From the NCBI GenBank assembly GCA_910578175.1, contig CAJTPF010000009.1:43790-103057 (forward strand): a DNA stretch of 59,268 nt. Reading direction: 5' to 3'. Position 1 is the stretch's first letter. The number at the start of each line of letters is the position of its first letter. The notes under the pieces were generated by a model. The model was not told the DNA's origin and ran no database searches. It worked only from the letters and a program-made list of their open reading frames with translations. The position numbers were made by a program, and so were the translations under genes. The stretch comes from an uncultured Lachnospiraceae bacterium (lineage in GTDB: Bacteria; Bacillota; Clostridia; Lachnospirales; Lachnospiraceae). Below, one piece after another: positions 26,997-35,741 of this stretch.

Positions 26997-28667
26997 TTGA
27001 AAACAGAAATAAATAAAGAGAAAGTAAAAATAATACCGCTTGGCGGCCTGGAACAGATTGGAATGAATATCACGGCATTTGAGTATGAAGATACCATTGT
27101 AGTGGTAGACTGTGGTCTGGCATTTCCAGACGATGAAATGCTTGGAATCGATCTGGTGATTCCAGATGTTACTTATTTAAAGGATAATATTGAAAAAGTA
27201 AAAGGGTTTGTGATCACTCACGGACACGAAGATCATATCGGGGCGTTGCCGTATATCCTGACGGAGTTAAATGTTCCTGTATATGCAACAAAATTAACCC
27301 TTGGTATCATAGAGGGTAAGTTAAAAGAGCATAATCTTACCAAATCCGTAAAGAGAAAAATTGTAAAATATGGACAGTCCATTAATCTGGGATGTTTCCG
27401 GATTGAATTTATCCGAACCAATCATAGTATTGCGGATGCGGCGGCGCTGGCCATATTTACTCCGGCCGGAATCATTGTCCATACCGGAGATTTTAAGATT
27501 GATTATACACCGGTATTCGGGGATGCCATTGACCTGACACGATTCGGGGAACTGGGCAAAAAAGGCGTGCTGGCACTGATGTGCGACAGTACCAATGTCA
27601 TGCGGCCGGGATTTACCATGTCTGAAAAAACAGTGGGCAAGACTTTTGACCATATATTTGCGGAGAATGCGACCCACCGGATCATTATTGCAACGTTTGC
27701 ATCGAATGTGGACCGTGTACAGCAGATCATTAATTCTGCCTATAAGTATGGCAGAAAAGTTATCATTGAAGGACGAAGCATGGTAAATGTCATTACTACC
27801 GCGGATGAACTGGGTTATATCAGTATTCCTGAGAATACGCTGATCGATATAGAAACCATGAAAAATTATCCGGATGAACAGATCGTTCTGATCACTACCG
27901 GAAGCCAGGGAGAGTCCATGGCTGCTTTGTCCCGTATGGCGGCATCCATACACCGGAAAGTAACGATAAATCCGGGGGATACGGTTATCTTAAGTTCTAC
28001 CCCGATACCGGGTAATGAAAAAGCGGTTTCCAGGGTTATCAATGAACTGACCAGAAAGGGAGCAAATGTTATCTTTCAGGATACCCATGTATCCGGACAT
28101 GCATGTCAGGAAGAGATTAAGCTGATCTATTCCCTTGTAAAACCGCAGTATTCCATTCCGGTCCATGGAGAATACAGACATCTGATCGCCCAGGGAGAAC
28201 TGGCCCAGACCGTAGGCGTGGAAAAGGACAACGTCATCATATTGTCTTCCGGAGATGTTCTGGAAATCGGGCAGCAGGGAGCAAAGATCGTGGACCATGT
28301 TCAGGCAGGCGGTATCCTGGTAGACGGTCTGGGTGTCGGCGATGTTGGAAATATCGTATTAAGAGACAGACAGAACCTGGCAGAGAACGGTATAATAATC
28401 GTTGTCATGACGCTGGAGAAATACAGCAATCAATTGCTGGCAGGTCCGGATATCGTGACCAGAGGGTTTGTGTACGTCCGGGAATCCGAGAATCTCATCG
28501 ATGAGGCGAAACATGTAGTCAGCGAAGCGGTTTATGACTGTCTGAACGGAAATGTCAATGACTGGGGAAAGATTAAGATGGTGGTGAAAGACAGTCTCAG
28601 TGATTATCTGTGGAAAAAAATGAAAAGGAATCCGATGATACTGCCGATTATTATGGAAGTTGGTTAA
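26997..28667 (+). CDS. rnj: Ribonuclease J
   Basis: 556 residues. The metallo-beta-lactamase motif HGHEDHIG gives the zinc ligands near residues 75-82; CDSTN, TTGSQGE and a beta-CASP HVSGHA motif follow, then the C-terminal domain. RNase J has 5'-3' exo- and endonuclease activity and is central to mRNA turnover and rRNA maturation in Bacillota. The start is TTG with GGAGG seven bases upstream. Its position inside the ireB-mltG-trmR block is a local rearrangement relative to Bacillus. The next frame overlaps its end but its real start lies beyond the stop. Confidence 0.96.
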   Translation: MKTEINKEKVKIIPLGGLEQIGMNITAFEYEDTIVVVDCGLAFPDDEMLGIDLVIPDVTYLKDNIEKVKGFVITHGHEDHIGALPYILTELNVPVYATKLTLGIIEGKLKEHNLTKSVKRKIVKYGQSINLGCFRIEFIRTNHSIADAAALAIFTPAGIIVHTGDFKIDYTPVFGDAIDLTRFGELGKKGVLALMCDSTNVMRPGFTMSEKTVGKTFDHIFAENATHRIIIATFASNVDRVQQIINSAYKYGRKVIIEGRSMVNVITTADELGYISIPENTLIDIETMKNYPDEQIVLITTGSQGESMAALSRMAASIHRKVTINPGDTVILSSTPIPGNEKAVSRVINELTRKGANVIFQDTHVSGHACQEEIKLIYSLVKPQYSIPVHGEYRHLIAQGELAQTVGVEKDNVIILSSGDVLEIGQQGAKIVDHVQAGGILVDGLGVGDVGNIVLRDRQNLAENGIIIVVMTLEKYSNQLLAGPDIVTRGFVYVRESENLIDEAKHVVSEAVYDCLNGNVNDWGKIKMVVKDSLSDYLWKKMKRNPMILPIIMEVG

Positions 28668-28711
28668 GCAGGAACCGGACAGCGGAATCCAGGAAAGCGT
28701 ATGGTGGCGTT

Positions 28712-29056
28712 ATGGCAAATATGGCAGACATAGAAAATAAGGCCAGGGAACTGGCAGAACTGATCATGAACGGGGATGTATATAAGAGATATCTGGCAGC
28801 GAAAGAAGCCATGCTTCAGCAGCCGGAACTGAAAAACCGGGCAGATGAATTCCGGAAGAGGAATTTTGAAATGCACAGTGCAGAATGTGGAAATCCTTCG
28901 GAAGTAAGAACAAATCTAATGCGTGAGTTTTCGGATGTCCTTAAGAATTCCGTTGTGAAAGAATATCTGGATTCGGAAATCGTACTGTGCAGAATGTTGC
29001 AGCAGGTGAATAAAATCGTAAATAAAGATATCGATGTGGATATCAGTTTTATGTAG
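28712..29056 (+). CDS. YlbF/YmcA-family protein
   Basis: 114 residues from ATG 28712 (GGTGG site). The same frame is open upstream within rnj, but that part has no family similarity. It is helical throughout, with ELAELIMNGDVYKRYLAAKEAM and the C-terminal half typical of the YlbF/YmcA group. In Bacillus these proteins form the Y-complex with YaaT, which directs RNase Y and affects sporulation, competence and biofilm. Position directly after RNase J suits an RNA-decay role (inference). Confidence 0.8.
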   Translation: MANMADIENKARELAELIMNGDVYKRYLAAKEAMLQQPELKNRADEFRKRNFEMHSAECGNPSEVRTNLMREFSDVLKNSVVKEYLDSEIVLCRMLQQVNKIVNKDIDVDISFM

Positions 29057-29103
29057 AACTAAAATTTGCCGATGGTGTGATAAAACAGGAAGGTGTGAGC
29101 GAT

Positions 29104-29484
29104 ATGAACCTTAGAAGAACTTCGGAAAAAACACTGGGGATAACCATTAAGGCAGCAGTCTGGCTGGTGCTGATCGTGATATTATGCGTTCTGGGGGTGA
29201 AAGGATTTCAATTCGGGGAAAAAGTGTTCTCTGAAAAGGGAATGGCGGAAGCACCCGGTGAGGATCGGGTGATCACGATCGTGGAAAGCGACAGTAACAT
29301 GGATGTGGCCGTCAAGGCGGTGGAAGCCGGTCTGGCAGAGGATAAATGGGTGTTTTATGTCCAGTCACTACTGTATGAAGCAAAATTTAAGCCGTATGCA
29401 TATACAATAAATAATTCGCTGCCGGCGGAATCTATTATTGAAATCCTCTCGGAAGAACCGACAACGGCAGAGGAGGAGAAATAG
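29104..29484 (+). CDS. Short YceG/MltG-like N-terminal domain protein
   Basis: 126 residues from ATG 29104 (AAGGTG site). One transmembrane helix (about 16-37) is followed by a small extracellular domain with ITIVESDSNMDVAVKAVEAGL and YTINNSLPAESIIEIL, the pattern of the LysM-like N-terminal part of MltG. The catalytic transglycosylase domain, which would need about 200 more residues with an active Glu, is missing. The location between the DUF1292/RNase J genes and trmR is exactly where Bacillus has mltG (yrrL), which supports descent from it. Function of the short form is unknown. Confidence 0.65.
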   Translation: MNLRRTSEKTLGITIKAAVWLVLIVILCVLGVKGFQFGEKVFSEKGMAEAPGEDRVITIVESDSNMDVAVKAVEAGLAEDKWVFYVQSLLYEAKFKPYAYTINNSLPAESIIEILSEEPTTAEEEK

Positions 29485-29487
29485 AAC

Positions 29488-30129
29488 ATGATTGTCAATG
29501 AACGAATCGTATCATATCTTCATTCCCTGGAACAGGGGAATGGGGAGTTCTGCGATGAAATCGAAGCATTTGCACATAAAACTGATGTGCCGATTATCCG
29601 AAAGGAAATGGAGAGCTTTTTAAGGGTGATGATTCGGATGAAATCACCGGAAAAAATACTGGAGCTTGGAACCGCCATCGGATATTCGGCAATTTTAATG
29701 GCAAAGTGTATGCCGGAGAACTGTACCATCACTACCATTGAAAATTATGAAAAACGTATCCCCATAGCCGGAGCAAATATAGAAAAGTCAGGATTTGGGA
29801 ACAGGATTCATCTGATGGAAGGAGATGCCCTGGAGGTATTAAAACAATTGAACGAATCCTTTGACTTTGTATTTATGGATGCCGCTAAAGCACAATATCT
29901 GAATTATCTGGAAGAACTTTTAAGACTGATGCCGAAAGGCGGCGTGCTGATTGCGGATAATGTTCTTCAGGACGGAGAACTGATTGAATCAAGATATGTG
30001 ATCGACCGCAGAAACCGGACCATACATTCCAGGATGAGGGAATATTTATACAGGGTAACGCATATGGAGGAACTGGAAACCAGCATTATACCCATCGGCG
30101 ACGGAGTGGCTCTGAGTATAAGGAAGTGA
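29488..30129 (+). CDS. trmR: O-methyltransferase, TrmR-like (tRNA 5-hydroxyuridine methyltransferase)
   Basis: 213 residues, class I SAM methyltransferase of the COMT type: KILELGTAIGYSAILMA is the SAM loop, FDFVFMDAAKAQY carries metal-binding Asp, and GGVLIADNVL follows. It begins three bases after the previous stop. The next gene is a U32 peptidase-like tRNA hydroxylase; the same pair in Bacillus makes 5-methoxyuridine at tRNA position 34. The specific substrate is inferred from that context. Confidence 0.88.
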   Translation: MIVNERIVSYLHSLEQGNGEFCDEIEAFAHKTDVPIIRKEMESFLRVMIRMKSPEKILELGTAIGYSAILMAKCMPENCTITTIENYEKRIPIAGANIEKSGFGNRIHLMEGDALEVLKQLNESFDFVFMDAAKAQYLNYLEELLRLMPKGGVLIADNVLQDGELIESRYVIDRRNRTIHSRMREYLYRVTHMEELETSIIPIGDGVALSIRK

Positions 30130-30168
30130 CAGGATTTCTGCAGATAATTTGAAAGGACGGATTTTGAA

Positions 30169-31452
30169 ATGAGCGATTTAGAAACAGATAATAAAAAACG
30201 GAGACATCCTGAACTTTTGATTCCGGCCAGCAGTCTGGAAGTATTAAAGATTGCGGTGGTCTATGGTGCGGATGCCGTGTATATAGGCGGAGAAGCTTTC
30301 GGACTCCGGGCAAAGGCAAAGAATTTTTCACTGGAAGAAATGGCAGAAGGTGTGGAATTTGCCCATAAACATAATGTAAAGGTCTATGTGACGGCGAATA
30401 TACTGGCTCATAACAGGGATTTGCCCGGCGTCAGGGAATATTTCGAAGAATTAAAACAGGTTCATCCGGATGCACTGATCATTTCAGATCCTGCAATATT
30501 TACTATTGCGAAAGAAATATTACCGGATATGGAGATTCATATCAGCACCCAGGCCAACAATACGAATTACGGAACTTTTAATTTCTGGTACGGTCTGGGA
30601 GCGAAACGTGTGGTTACGGCAAGGGAATTGTCTTTGGAGGAGATTAAGGAAATCAGGAAGCATATTCCGGAAGACATGGAGATTGAAACTTTTGTTCATG
30701 GGGCCATGTGTATTTCTTATTCCGGAAGATGCCTGCTCAGCAGTTTTATGGCGGGGCGGGATGCCAATCAGGGAGCATGTACCCATCCCTGCCGATGGAA
30801 ATACTCCGTGGTGGAAGAATCCAGACCCGGAGAATATATGCCGGTTTATGAAAACCAGCGGGGAACTTATATTTTTAATTCCAAAGATTTATGCATGATC
30901 GAACATATACCGGAACTGGTGGATTCCGGTATAGACAGCCTGAAGATCGAAGGCAGGATGAAAACCGCTTTGTATGTGGCGACTGTTGCAAGGACTTACC
31001 GGATGGCTATTGATGATTATAAGAAGGATGAGGAATATTATAAATCCAGAATCCCTTTTTATAAGGAAGAAATATCGAAGTGTACGTACAGACAGTATAC
31101 TACCGGATTTTTCTTTGGAAAACCGGATGAGAATACCCAGATATATGACAGTAATACTTATATGAAAGAGTATACGTACCTGGGGACTGCAGGCGAACGC
31201 TATACCGGAGAGAATGAAACGGTAATGAGCAATTGTTATCATATAGAACAGAGAAATAAGTTTTCTGTCGGTGAAACCGTGGAGATTATGAAACGGAACG
31301 GTGAAAATCAGATAGTGACCGTCCGGGCTATTTATAATGAGGGGGGAGAACGTATGGAAAGCGCTCCCCATCCAAAACAGAGTCTGTATATCGATATAGG
31401 AACAGAACTTAATAAATATGATATTATCCGGAGGGCTGAGGAAAATAAGTAG
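30169..31452 (+). CDS. trhP: U32 peptidase-family tRNA hydroxylation protein TrhP
   Basis: 427 residues. The U32 signature is clear: ETFVHGAMCISYSGRCLLS with its conserved cysteines, then NQGACTHPCRWKY, and LKIEGRMKTALYVA. Although named peptidases, YrrN/YrrO-type members hydroxylate U34 of tRNA using prephenate and an Fe-S cluster. It makes the substrate for the methyltransferase encoded just upstream. ATG follows AAAGGACGG. Confidence 0.9.
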   Translation: MSDLETDNKKRRHPELLIPASSLEVLKIAVVYGADAVYIGGEAFGLRAKAKNFSLEEMAEGVEFAHKHNVKVYVTANILAHNRDLPGVREYFEELKQVHPDALIISDPAIFTIAKEILPDMEIHISTQANNTNYGTFNFWYGLGAKRVVTARELSLEEIKEIRKHIPEDMEIETFVHGAMCISYSGRCLLSSFMAGRDANQGACTHPCRWKYSVVEESRPGEYMPVYENQRGTYIFNSKDLCMIEHIPELVDSGIDSLKIEGRMKTALYVATVARTYRMAIDDYKKDEEYYKSRIPFYKEEISKCTYRQYTTGFFFGKPDENTQIYDSNTYMKEYTYLGTAGERYTGENETVMSNCYHIEQRNKFSVGETVEIMKRNGENQIVTVRAIYNEGGERMESAPHPKQSLYIDIGTELNKYDIIRRAEENK

Positions 31453-31515
31453 TGGAAATGCACTATAATGGAGCATTCGTCATAAGATATATTAAAATGC
31501 TTTGAGGTGCTTTCT

Positions 31516-32130
31516 TTGAAAACATTTATGGAACCGTTGGATCGTGACGAGGAAAGCTATTATTTGAGACGCTTTAAAGATGGCGACCAAGGAGCAAAAG
31601 ATGTGTTAGTGGAAAGAAACCTTAGGCTCGTGGCACATATAGTTAAAAAATATGCCACACCTGAAAGGGATATGGAGGACCTGATATCCATCGGGACCAT
31701 AGGTCTTATAAAAGCGGTGATCAGTTTTGATGAATCCAAAGGAAAACTCTCTACGTATGCGGCGAAATGCATTGATAACGAACTGTTGATGATGCTTCGG
31801 GCGGAGAAGAAAAAATCCAGGGAAGTATCCCTGTATGAACCCATAGGAACCGACCGGGACGGAAATGAGATCAGCTTGTATGATGTGATCGTTAGCGATG
31901 AGAAAACCATTGAAAATCAGTGCGAGCTGGCAGGAGACATTGCCAGGGTGATGGAACTGGTAAATCAGGAACTGACGGAGCGGGAACGGGAAATTATCTG
32001 TAAACGTTATGGACTTCTGGGGGAAAAGGAAATTACCCAGAGGGAAGTGGCAAGCCAGATGGGAATTTCCAGAAGTTATGTCAGCAGGATTGAAAAGAAG
32101 GCGCTTTCCAAACTTTATGAAAAATGGTAG
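31516..32130 (+). CDS. sigK: RNA polymerase sporulation sigma factor SigK, without pro-sequence
   Basis: 204 residues from TTG 31516, eight bases after GAGGTG; GTG 31507 in the same frame is part of that site. Sigma-70 region 2 (NLRLVAHIVKKYATPERDMEDLISIGTIGL) and region 4 (EREREIICKRYGLLGEKEITQREVASQMGISRSYVSRIEKKA) are complete. The protein starts almost at the point where mature Bacillus sigma-K begins, so the hydrophobic pro-sequence is missing, and the gene is not interrupted by a skin element. It directs late mother-cell transcription in sporulation. Confidence 0.88.
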   Translation: MKTFMEPLDRDEESYYLRRFKDGDQGAKDVLVERNLRLVAHIVKKYATPERDMEDLISIGTIGLIKAVISFDESKGKLSTYAAKCIDNELLMMLRAEKKKSREVSLYEPIGTDRDGNEISLYDVIVSDEKTIENQCELAGDIARVMELVNQELTEREREIICKRYGLLGEKEITQREVASQMGISRSYVSRIEKKALSKLYEKW

Positions 32131-32203
32131 GAATTATGTTGACAAAATACGTTCATGTGCTTAGAATTGAAGTTTGAAAACAAGGCACGAAGGAGTTTTA
32201 AAA

Positions 32204-33376
32204 ATGGAAACATACGATATTTTTAAAGATTTGGCTATCATAATAATCGCAGCTAAAGTTTTTGGCCTGCTGGCCCGGAAGATCAATACGCCTATGGTTG
32301 CCGGGGAAATTGTTGCCGGTCTTGTCATTGGACCCAGTATACTGGGACTGGTGAACCAGACGGACTTTATTTCCCAGATGGCAGAAATAGGCGTGATACT
32401 GCTTATGTTTGAGGCCGGCCTGGGAACGAATCTGAGAGACCTGGTCAAAACCGGACCCAAAGCGGTACTGATCGCATGTGCGGGGGTTTTTATCCCTTTG
32501 CTGGGCGGATTTCTGGTATACAGCGGGTATTATGGATTTGATGCCGTAGGAACTGACGGATTTTATGAGGCGTTGTTTATCGGTGTCATAATGACCGCCA
32601 CTTCGGTCAGTATCACCGTGGAAACCCTGCGGGAACTGGGAAAACTAAAAGGAATTGTGGGGACGACCATTCTGAGTGCAGCGATCGTGGACGATATTAT
32701 AGGAATCATCGTGCTTACCTTCGTGATCGGATTTAAGAATTCTACTGTAAAACCATATGAAGTTGTGGCAAATACAGGTTTGTTCTTTTTGTTCAGCGGT
32801 ATCGTAGGCGTTCTTTTTTACTTTGTATTCCGTTATCTGGATAAAAGAAATCCTCACAGCAGAAGGATTCCGATATTCGGACTGGCACTTTGTTTTTCCC
32901 TGGCCTATATTGCGGAAAAATATTTTGGGATTGCGGATATTACAGGTGCATTTGTGGCAGGAATTATTTTATGCAGTATTAAGGATTCGGAGTATATTGC
33001 GGAAAAAATGGATGTCAGTTCTTATATGTTTTTCGGACCGATATTTTTTGCCAGTATCGGTTTGAAAACGGATATCGACGGGATTTCCAATACGCTGCTG
33101 ATCTTTACGATCATCTTTATTGTTGCAGCGTTGGTGACCAAGATCATCGGCTGCGGTCTGATGGCGAAGCTTTGCCGATTTAAAAATAAAGAAGCCCTGA
33201 TTATCGGGGTGGGTATGATGACCAGAGGTGAAGTGGCGCTGATCGTTTCGCAGAAAGGACTGGCAGTCGGGATGATCCAATCCATCTTTTTTACATCTGT
33301 GATCCTGTTGATCATCGTTTCTTCACTGATCACACCGATTGCCATGAAACTGTTATATAAAAATTATACAGAATAA
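32204..33376 (+). CDS. Kef-type cation:proton antiporter (CPA2)
   Basis: 390 residues from ATG 32204 (AGGAG nine bases upstream). About 12-13 hydrophobic helices with GEIVAGLVIGPSILG, LMFEAGLGTNL, AAIVDDIIGII (the paired-Asp ion site seen in the family) and MMTRGEVALIV near the C-terminus. It exchanges Na+ or K+ for H+. No C-terminal RCK/TrkA domain is present. The J-domain gene follows 20 bases later. Confidence 0.9.
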   Translation: METYDIFKDLAIIIIAAKVFGLLARKINTPMVAGEIVAGLVIGPSILGLVNQTDFISQMAEIGVILLMFEAGLGTNLRDLVKTGPKAVLIACAGVFIPLLGGFLVYSGYYGFDAVGTDGFYEALFIGVIMTATSVSITVETLRELGKLKGIVGTTILSAAIVDDIIGIIVLTFVIGFKNSTVKPYEVVANTGLFFLFSGIVGVLFYFVFRYLDKRNPHSRRIPIFGLALCFSLAYIAEKYFGIADITGAFVAGIILCSIKDSEYIAEKMDVSSYMFFGPIFFASIGLKTDIDGISNTLLIFTIIFIVAALVTKIIGCGLMAKLCRFKNKEALIIGVGMMTRGEVALIVSQKGLAVGMIQSIFFTSVILLIIVSSLITPIAMKLLYKNYTE

Positions 33377-33396
33377 CCGGAGAGTAAAAGTCTGTA

Positions 33397-33822
33397 ATGG
33401 ATCTGAAATTTAACCAATCTGAAAAAGAACAATTAAATAATCGTATGCAGGAACTGGACCAGCGGGAGCGGAGGGTGAAACTCCGGGAAGAGGAACTGGA
33501 GAGACGCTCCCGTTTATTTGATATGCAGTGGAAGATACTGGAACATGAATTGTTACAGCTTGCAGGGGAGAAAGAACGGTTTAATAAAGAAAAAGCATTT
33601 TATGAAGAAGTGAAGAAACATAATAAGATCACTGATTCTGTTACGGATACCCGGATCACGGCAAAAATGTTTTTTCTGGGGGTGCATGATGAACTGTCAT
33701 TGAAGAAAAGATACCGGGATTTACTGAAACTGTTTCATCCGGACAGCATGAACGGAGATGTTCACGCCATGCAGGCGATCAATAAAGAATATGAAGAGAT
33801 AAAAAGAGCTTATGATATATAA
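33397..33822 (+). CDS. Small protein with coiled coil and C-terminal J-like domain
   Basis: 141 residues. Residues 1-75 are a heavily charged coiled coil (QELDQRERRVKLREEELERR). The last 45 residues look like a DnaJ J domain with HPD in LKLFHPDSMNGD and the final helix NKEYEEIKRAYDI. J domains activate Hsp70, so it may recruit DnaK to an unknown client bound by the coiled coil (inference). The last codons and stop lie in a perfect 18-bp hairpin. Confidence 0.75.
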   Translation: MDLKFNQSEKEQLNNRMQELDQRERRVKLREEELERRSRLFDMQWKILEHELLQLAGEKERFNKEKAFYEEVKKHNKITDSVTDTRITAKMFFLGVHDELSLKKRYRDLLKLFHPDSMNGDVHAMQAINKEYEEIKRAYDI

Positions 33823-33848
33823 TAGTACCTATATATCATAAGCTCTTT
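33803..33848 (+). terminator. Perfect 18-bp hairpin overlapping the stop codon of the J-like gene
   Basis: AAAGAGCTTATGATATAT (33803-33820) and ATATATCATAAGCTCTTT (33831-33848) pair exactly around a ten-base loop. The left arm encodes the last six residues. The T run after it is short, so termination may be inefficient. It separates this gene from the pilus locus. Confidence 0.7.
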
Positions 33849-33969
33849 ATGCATTTTGACGAATTTTGCAATGGTTAGATGTGGGATTAACTAAAAAATG
33901 CTTTATTTTATGACTTTTTTATGGTAAACTAATATACAGAATAATTTTAACAGAACAGAGGGATAGGTT

Positions 33970-35682
33970 ATGGCCAGATATAATAAGATAAGATTGGGCG
34001 ACTGTCTGATGCAGAAAGGCATGATCACAGAAGAGCAATTGCAACAGGCGCTGGCTACCCAAAAAGAGAATGGAACAAAACTTGGTGAGACGATTGTTGA
34101 TTTAGGATTTATTTCAGAAAATGAGATGATCGATATTCTGACCGAACAGTTGGGAATCGAATATGTGGATTTAAGGAAGATGAAGATTCCGGAAGAGATT
34201 GGCAAACTGTTAAATGAAAGTTTTTTGCGGAAAAACTGTCTGATTCCTATCGGATATGATCAATTGCTTCCGAATGTATTAAGAGTTGCCATGGCGGATC
34301 CGATGGATATTATTGCGATTGATGATATTTCTATTATTACCAATCTCCAGATTGATCCGGTGTTAAGTACAAAAGCACAGATCAACGGAGCCATTGACAA
34401 GGTGTATGGCGCAACACAGGCCATGCAGGCGGCGGAGCAGTACAGAAAGGAACGGGAGAAGGACAGAGAGAAAGCGGGACTTACGGAGGATGATGGTTCC
34501 AACAGAAATGATGAGGTTGATAATTCTCCGATCGTACAGCTTGTGCGGAGTATTCTGGAACAGGCAGTGCGGCGCAGGGCCAGCGATATTCATATAGAAG
34601 CGCTGGAATATGAAGTCCGGGTACGTTTCCGTATTGACGGTGCGCTGGTACATATTATGAACTATGATATCGATCTGCTGGCGGCTATTGTAGCCAGAAT
34701 CAAGATCATAGGGGGGATGGATATTTCTGAGAAAAGAAAGCCCCAGGACGGGCGTATTGCCATTACCGTTGACCGACGGGATTATGATATTCGTGTGTCC
34801 ATACTGCCGACGATTAACGGAGAAAAAGTCGTTATGCGTATGACTTCCAAGGAAGGTCTTACCAAAGATAAAGAAAATCTTGGATTTTCACCGGAAGAAC
34901 TGGATAAGTTTGACCGTATCCTGAAAAATCCTCACGGTATCATTCTTGTAACCGGGCCGACGGGTTCCGGTAAATCTACTACCCTGTATACCGCATTAAG
35001 CGAACTGAATACCATGGATGTTAATATTATCACGGTTGAGGACCCGGTCGAGGCAAATATGGAAGGGATCAATCAGGTGCATGTAAATGCCAAAGCGGGA
35101 CTTACATTTGCCAGTGCCCTTCGTTCCATTCTGCGTCAGGATCCGGATATCATCATGATCGGTGAGATCCGAGACGGAGAGACGGCGGATATTGCGGTTA
35201 AAGCGGCTATCACCGGTCATCTGGTCGTAAGTACGCTGCATACCAATGGTACGGCCAGCACGGTTACCCGTCTCATCGATATGGGACTGGAACCATATCT
35301 GATCGGAGATGCACTGGTCGGCGTTATCGCCCAGCGACTGGTACGCAGGCTGTGTCCGGAATGTAAGCGTCTGGTATATGCTTCCGATGAAGAAAAACGG
35401 CTGCTGGATGTTACCTCACCGGGAGAACTGCCGATTTACGAGCCGGTAGGCTGCGATGCCTGCGGAGGTACCGGATATATGGGACGTATCGGTGTCTATG
35501 AGATCATGCCGGTAACATTGGAACTGCGGGGGAAGATTTCTATGGGAGCCAGGGCTAACGAACTGAAGGAACAGGCTATTTCGGAAGGAATGTGCACGCT
35601 GGCAAGAGGAGCGGCAAAGCTCTGTATCCAGGGAATAACGTCATATAAAGAAGCTTTAAAAATTGCGTATGAATCAGAATAA
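33970..35682 (+). CDS. pilB: Type IV pilus assembly ATPase PilB
   Basis: 570 residues. The N-terminal GspE/MshE-type domain (RLGDCLMQKGMITEEQLQQAL) is followed by the secretion ATPase domain with Walker A GPTGSGKST at 329-337, Asp box and Walker B RQDPDIIMIGEIRD, and His box. The zinc pairs Cys462/465 and Cys495/498 lie in the C-terminal part, as in PilB. It powers pilus extension from the cytoplasmic face. First gene of the pilus locus; ATG after AGAGGGATAGG. The promoter upstream is weak: an ATGG-TAAACT extended -10 near 33925 is the best I see. Confidence 0.95.
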   Translation: MARYNKIRLGDCLMQKGMITEEQLQQALATQKENGTKLGETIVDLGFISENEMIDILTEQLGIEYVDLRKMKIPEEIGKLLNESFLRKNCLIPIGYDQLLPNVLRVAMADPMDIIAIDDISIITNLQIDPVLSTKAQINGAIDKVYGATQAMQAAEQYRKEREKDREKAGLTEDDGSNRNDEVDNSPIVQLVRSILEQAVRRRASDIHIEALEYEVRVRFRIDGALVHIMNYDIDLLAAIVARIKIIGGMDISEKRKPQDGRIAITVDRRDYDIRVSILPTINGEKVVMRMTSKEGLTKDKENLGFSPEELDKFDRILKNPHGIILVTGPTGSGKSTTLYTALSELNTMDVNIITVEDPVEANMEGINQVHVNAKAGLTFASALRSILRQDPDIIMIGEIRDGETADIAVKAAITGHLVVSTLHTNGTASTVTRLIDMGLEPYLIGDALVGVIAQRLVRRLCPECKRLVYASDEEKRLLDVTSPGELPIYEPVGCDACGGTGYMGRIGVYEIMPVTLELRGKISMGARANELKEQAISEGMCTLARGAAKLCIQGITSYKEALKIAYESE

Positions 35683-35741
35683 TCACGAATATAATGTATA
35701 GGGACATGTGTGGATGTGTCGGAAATGGAGGAAATGTTAAA

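Noticed and set aside
27321..27953. A 210-residue minus-strand frame inside the RNase J gene
   Set aside because: Antisense shadow; composition is Ile/Arg/Cys/His-biased and no family is recognised.
26997..28667. Generic metallo-beta-lactamase
   Set aside because: The length, beta-CASP motifs and C-terminal domain identify RNase J.
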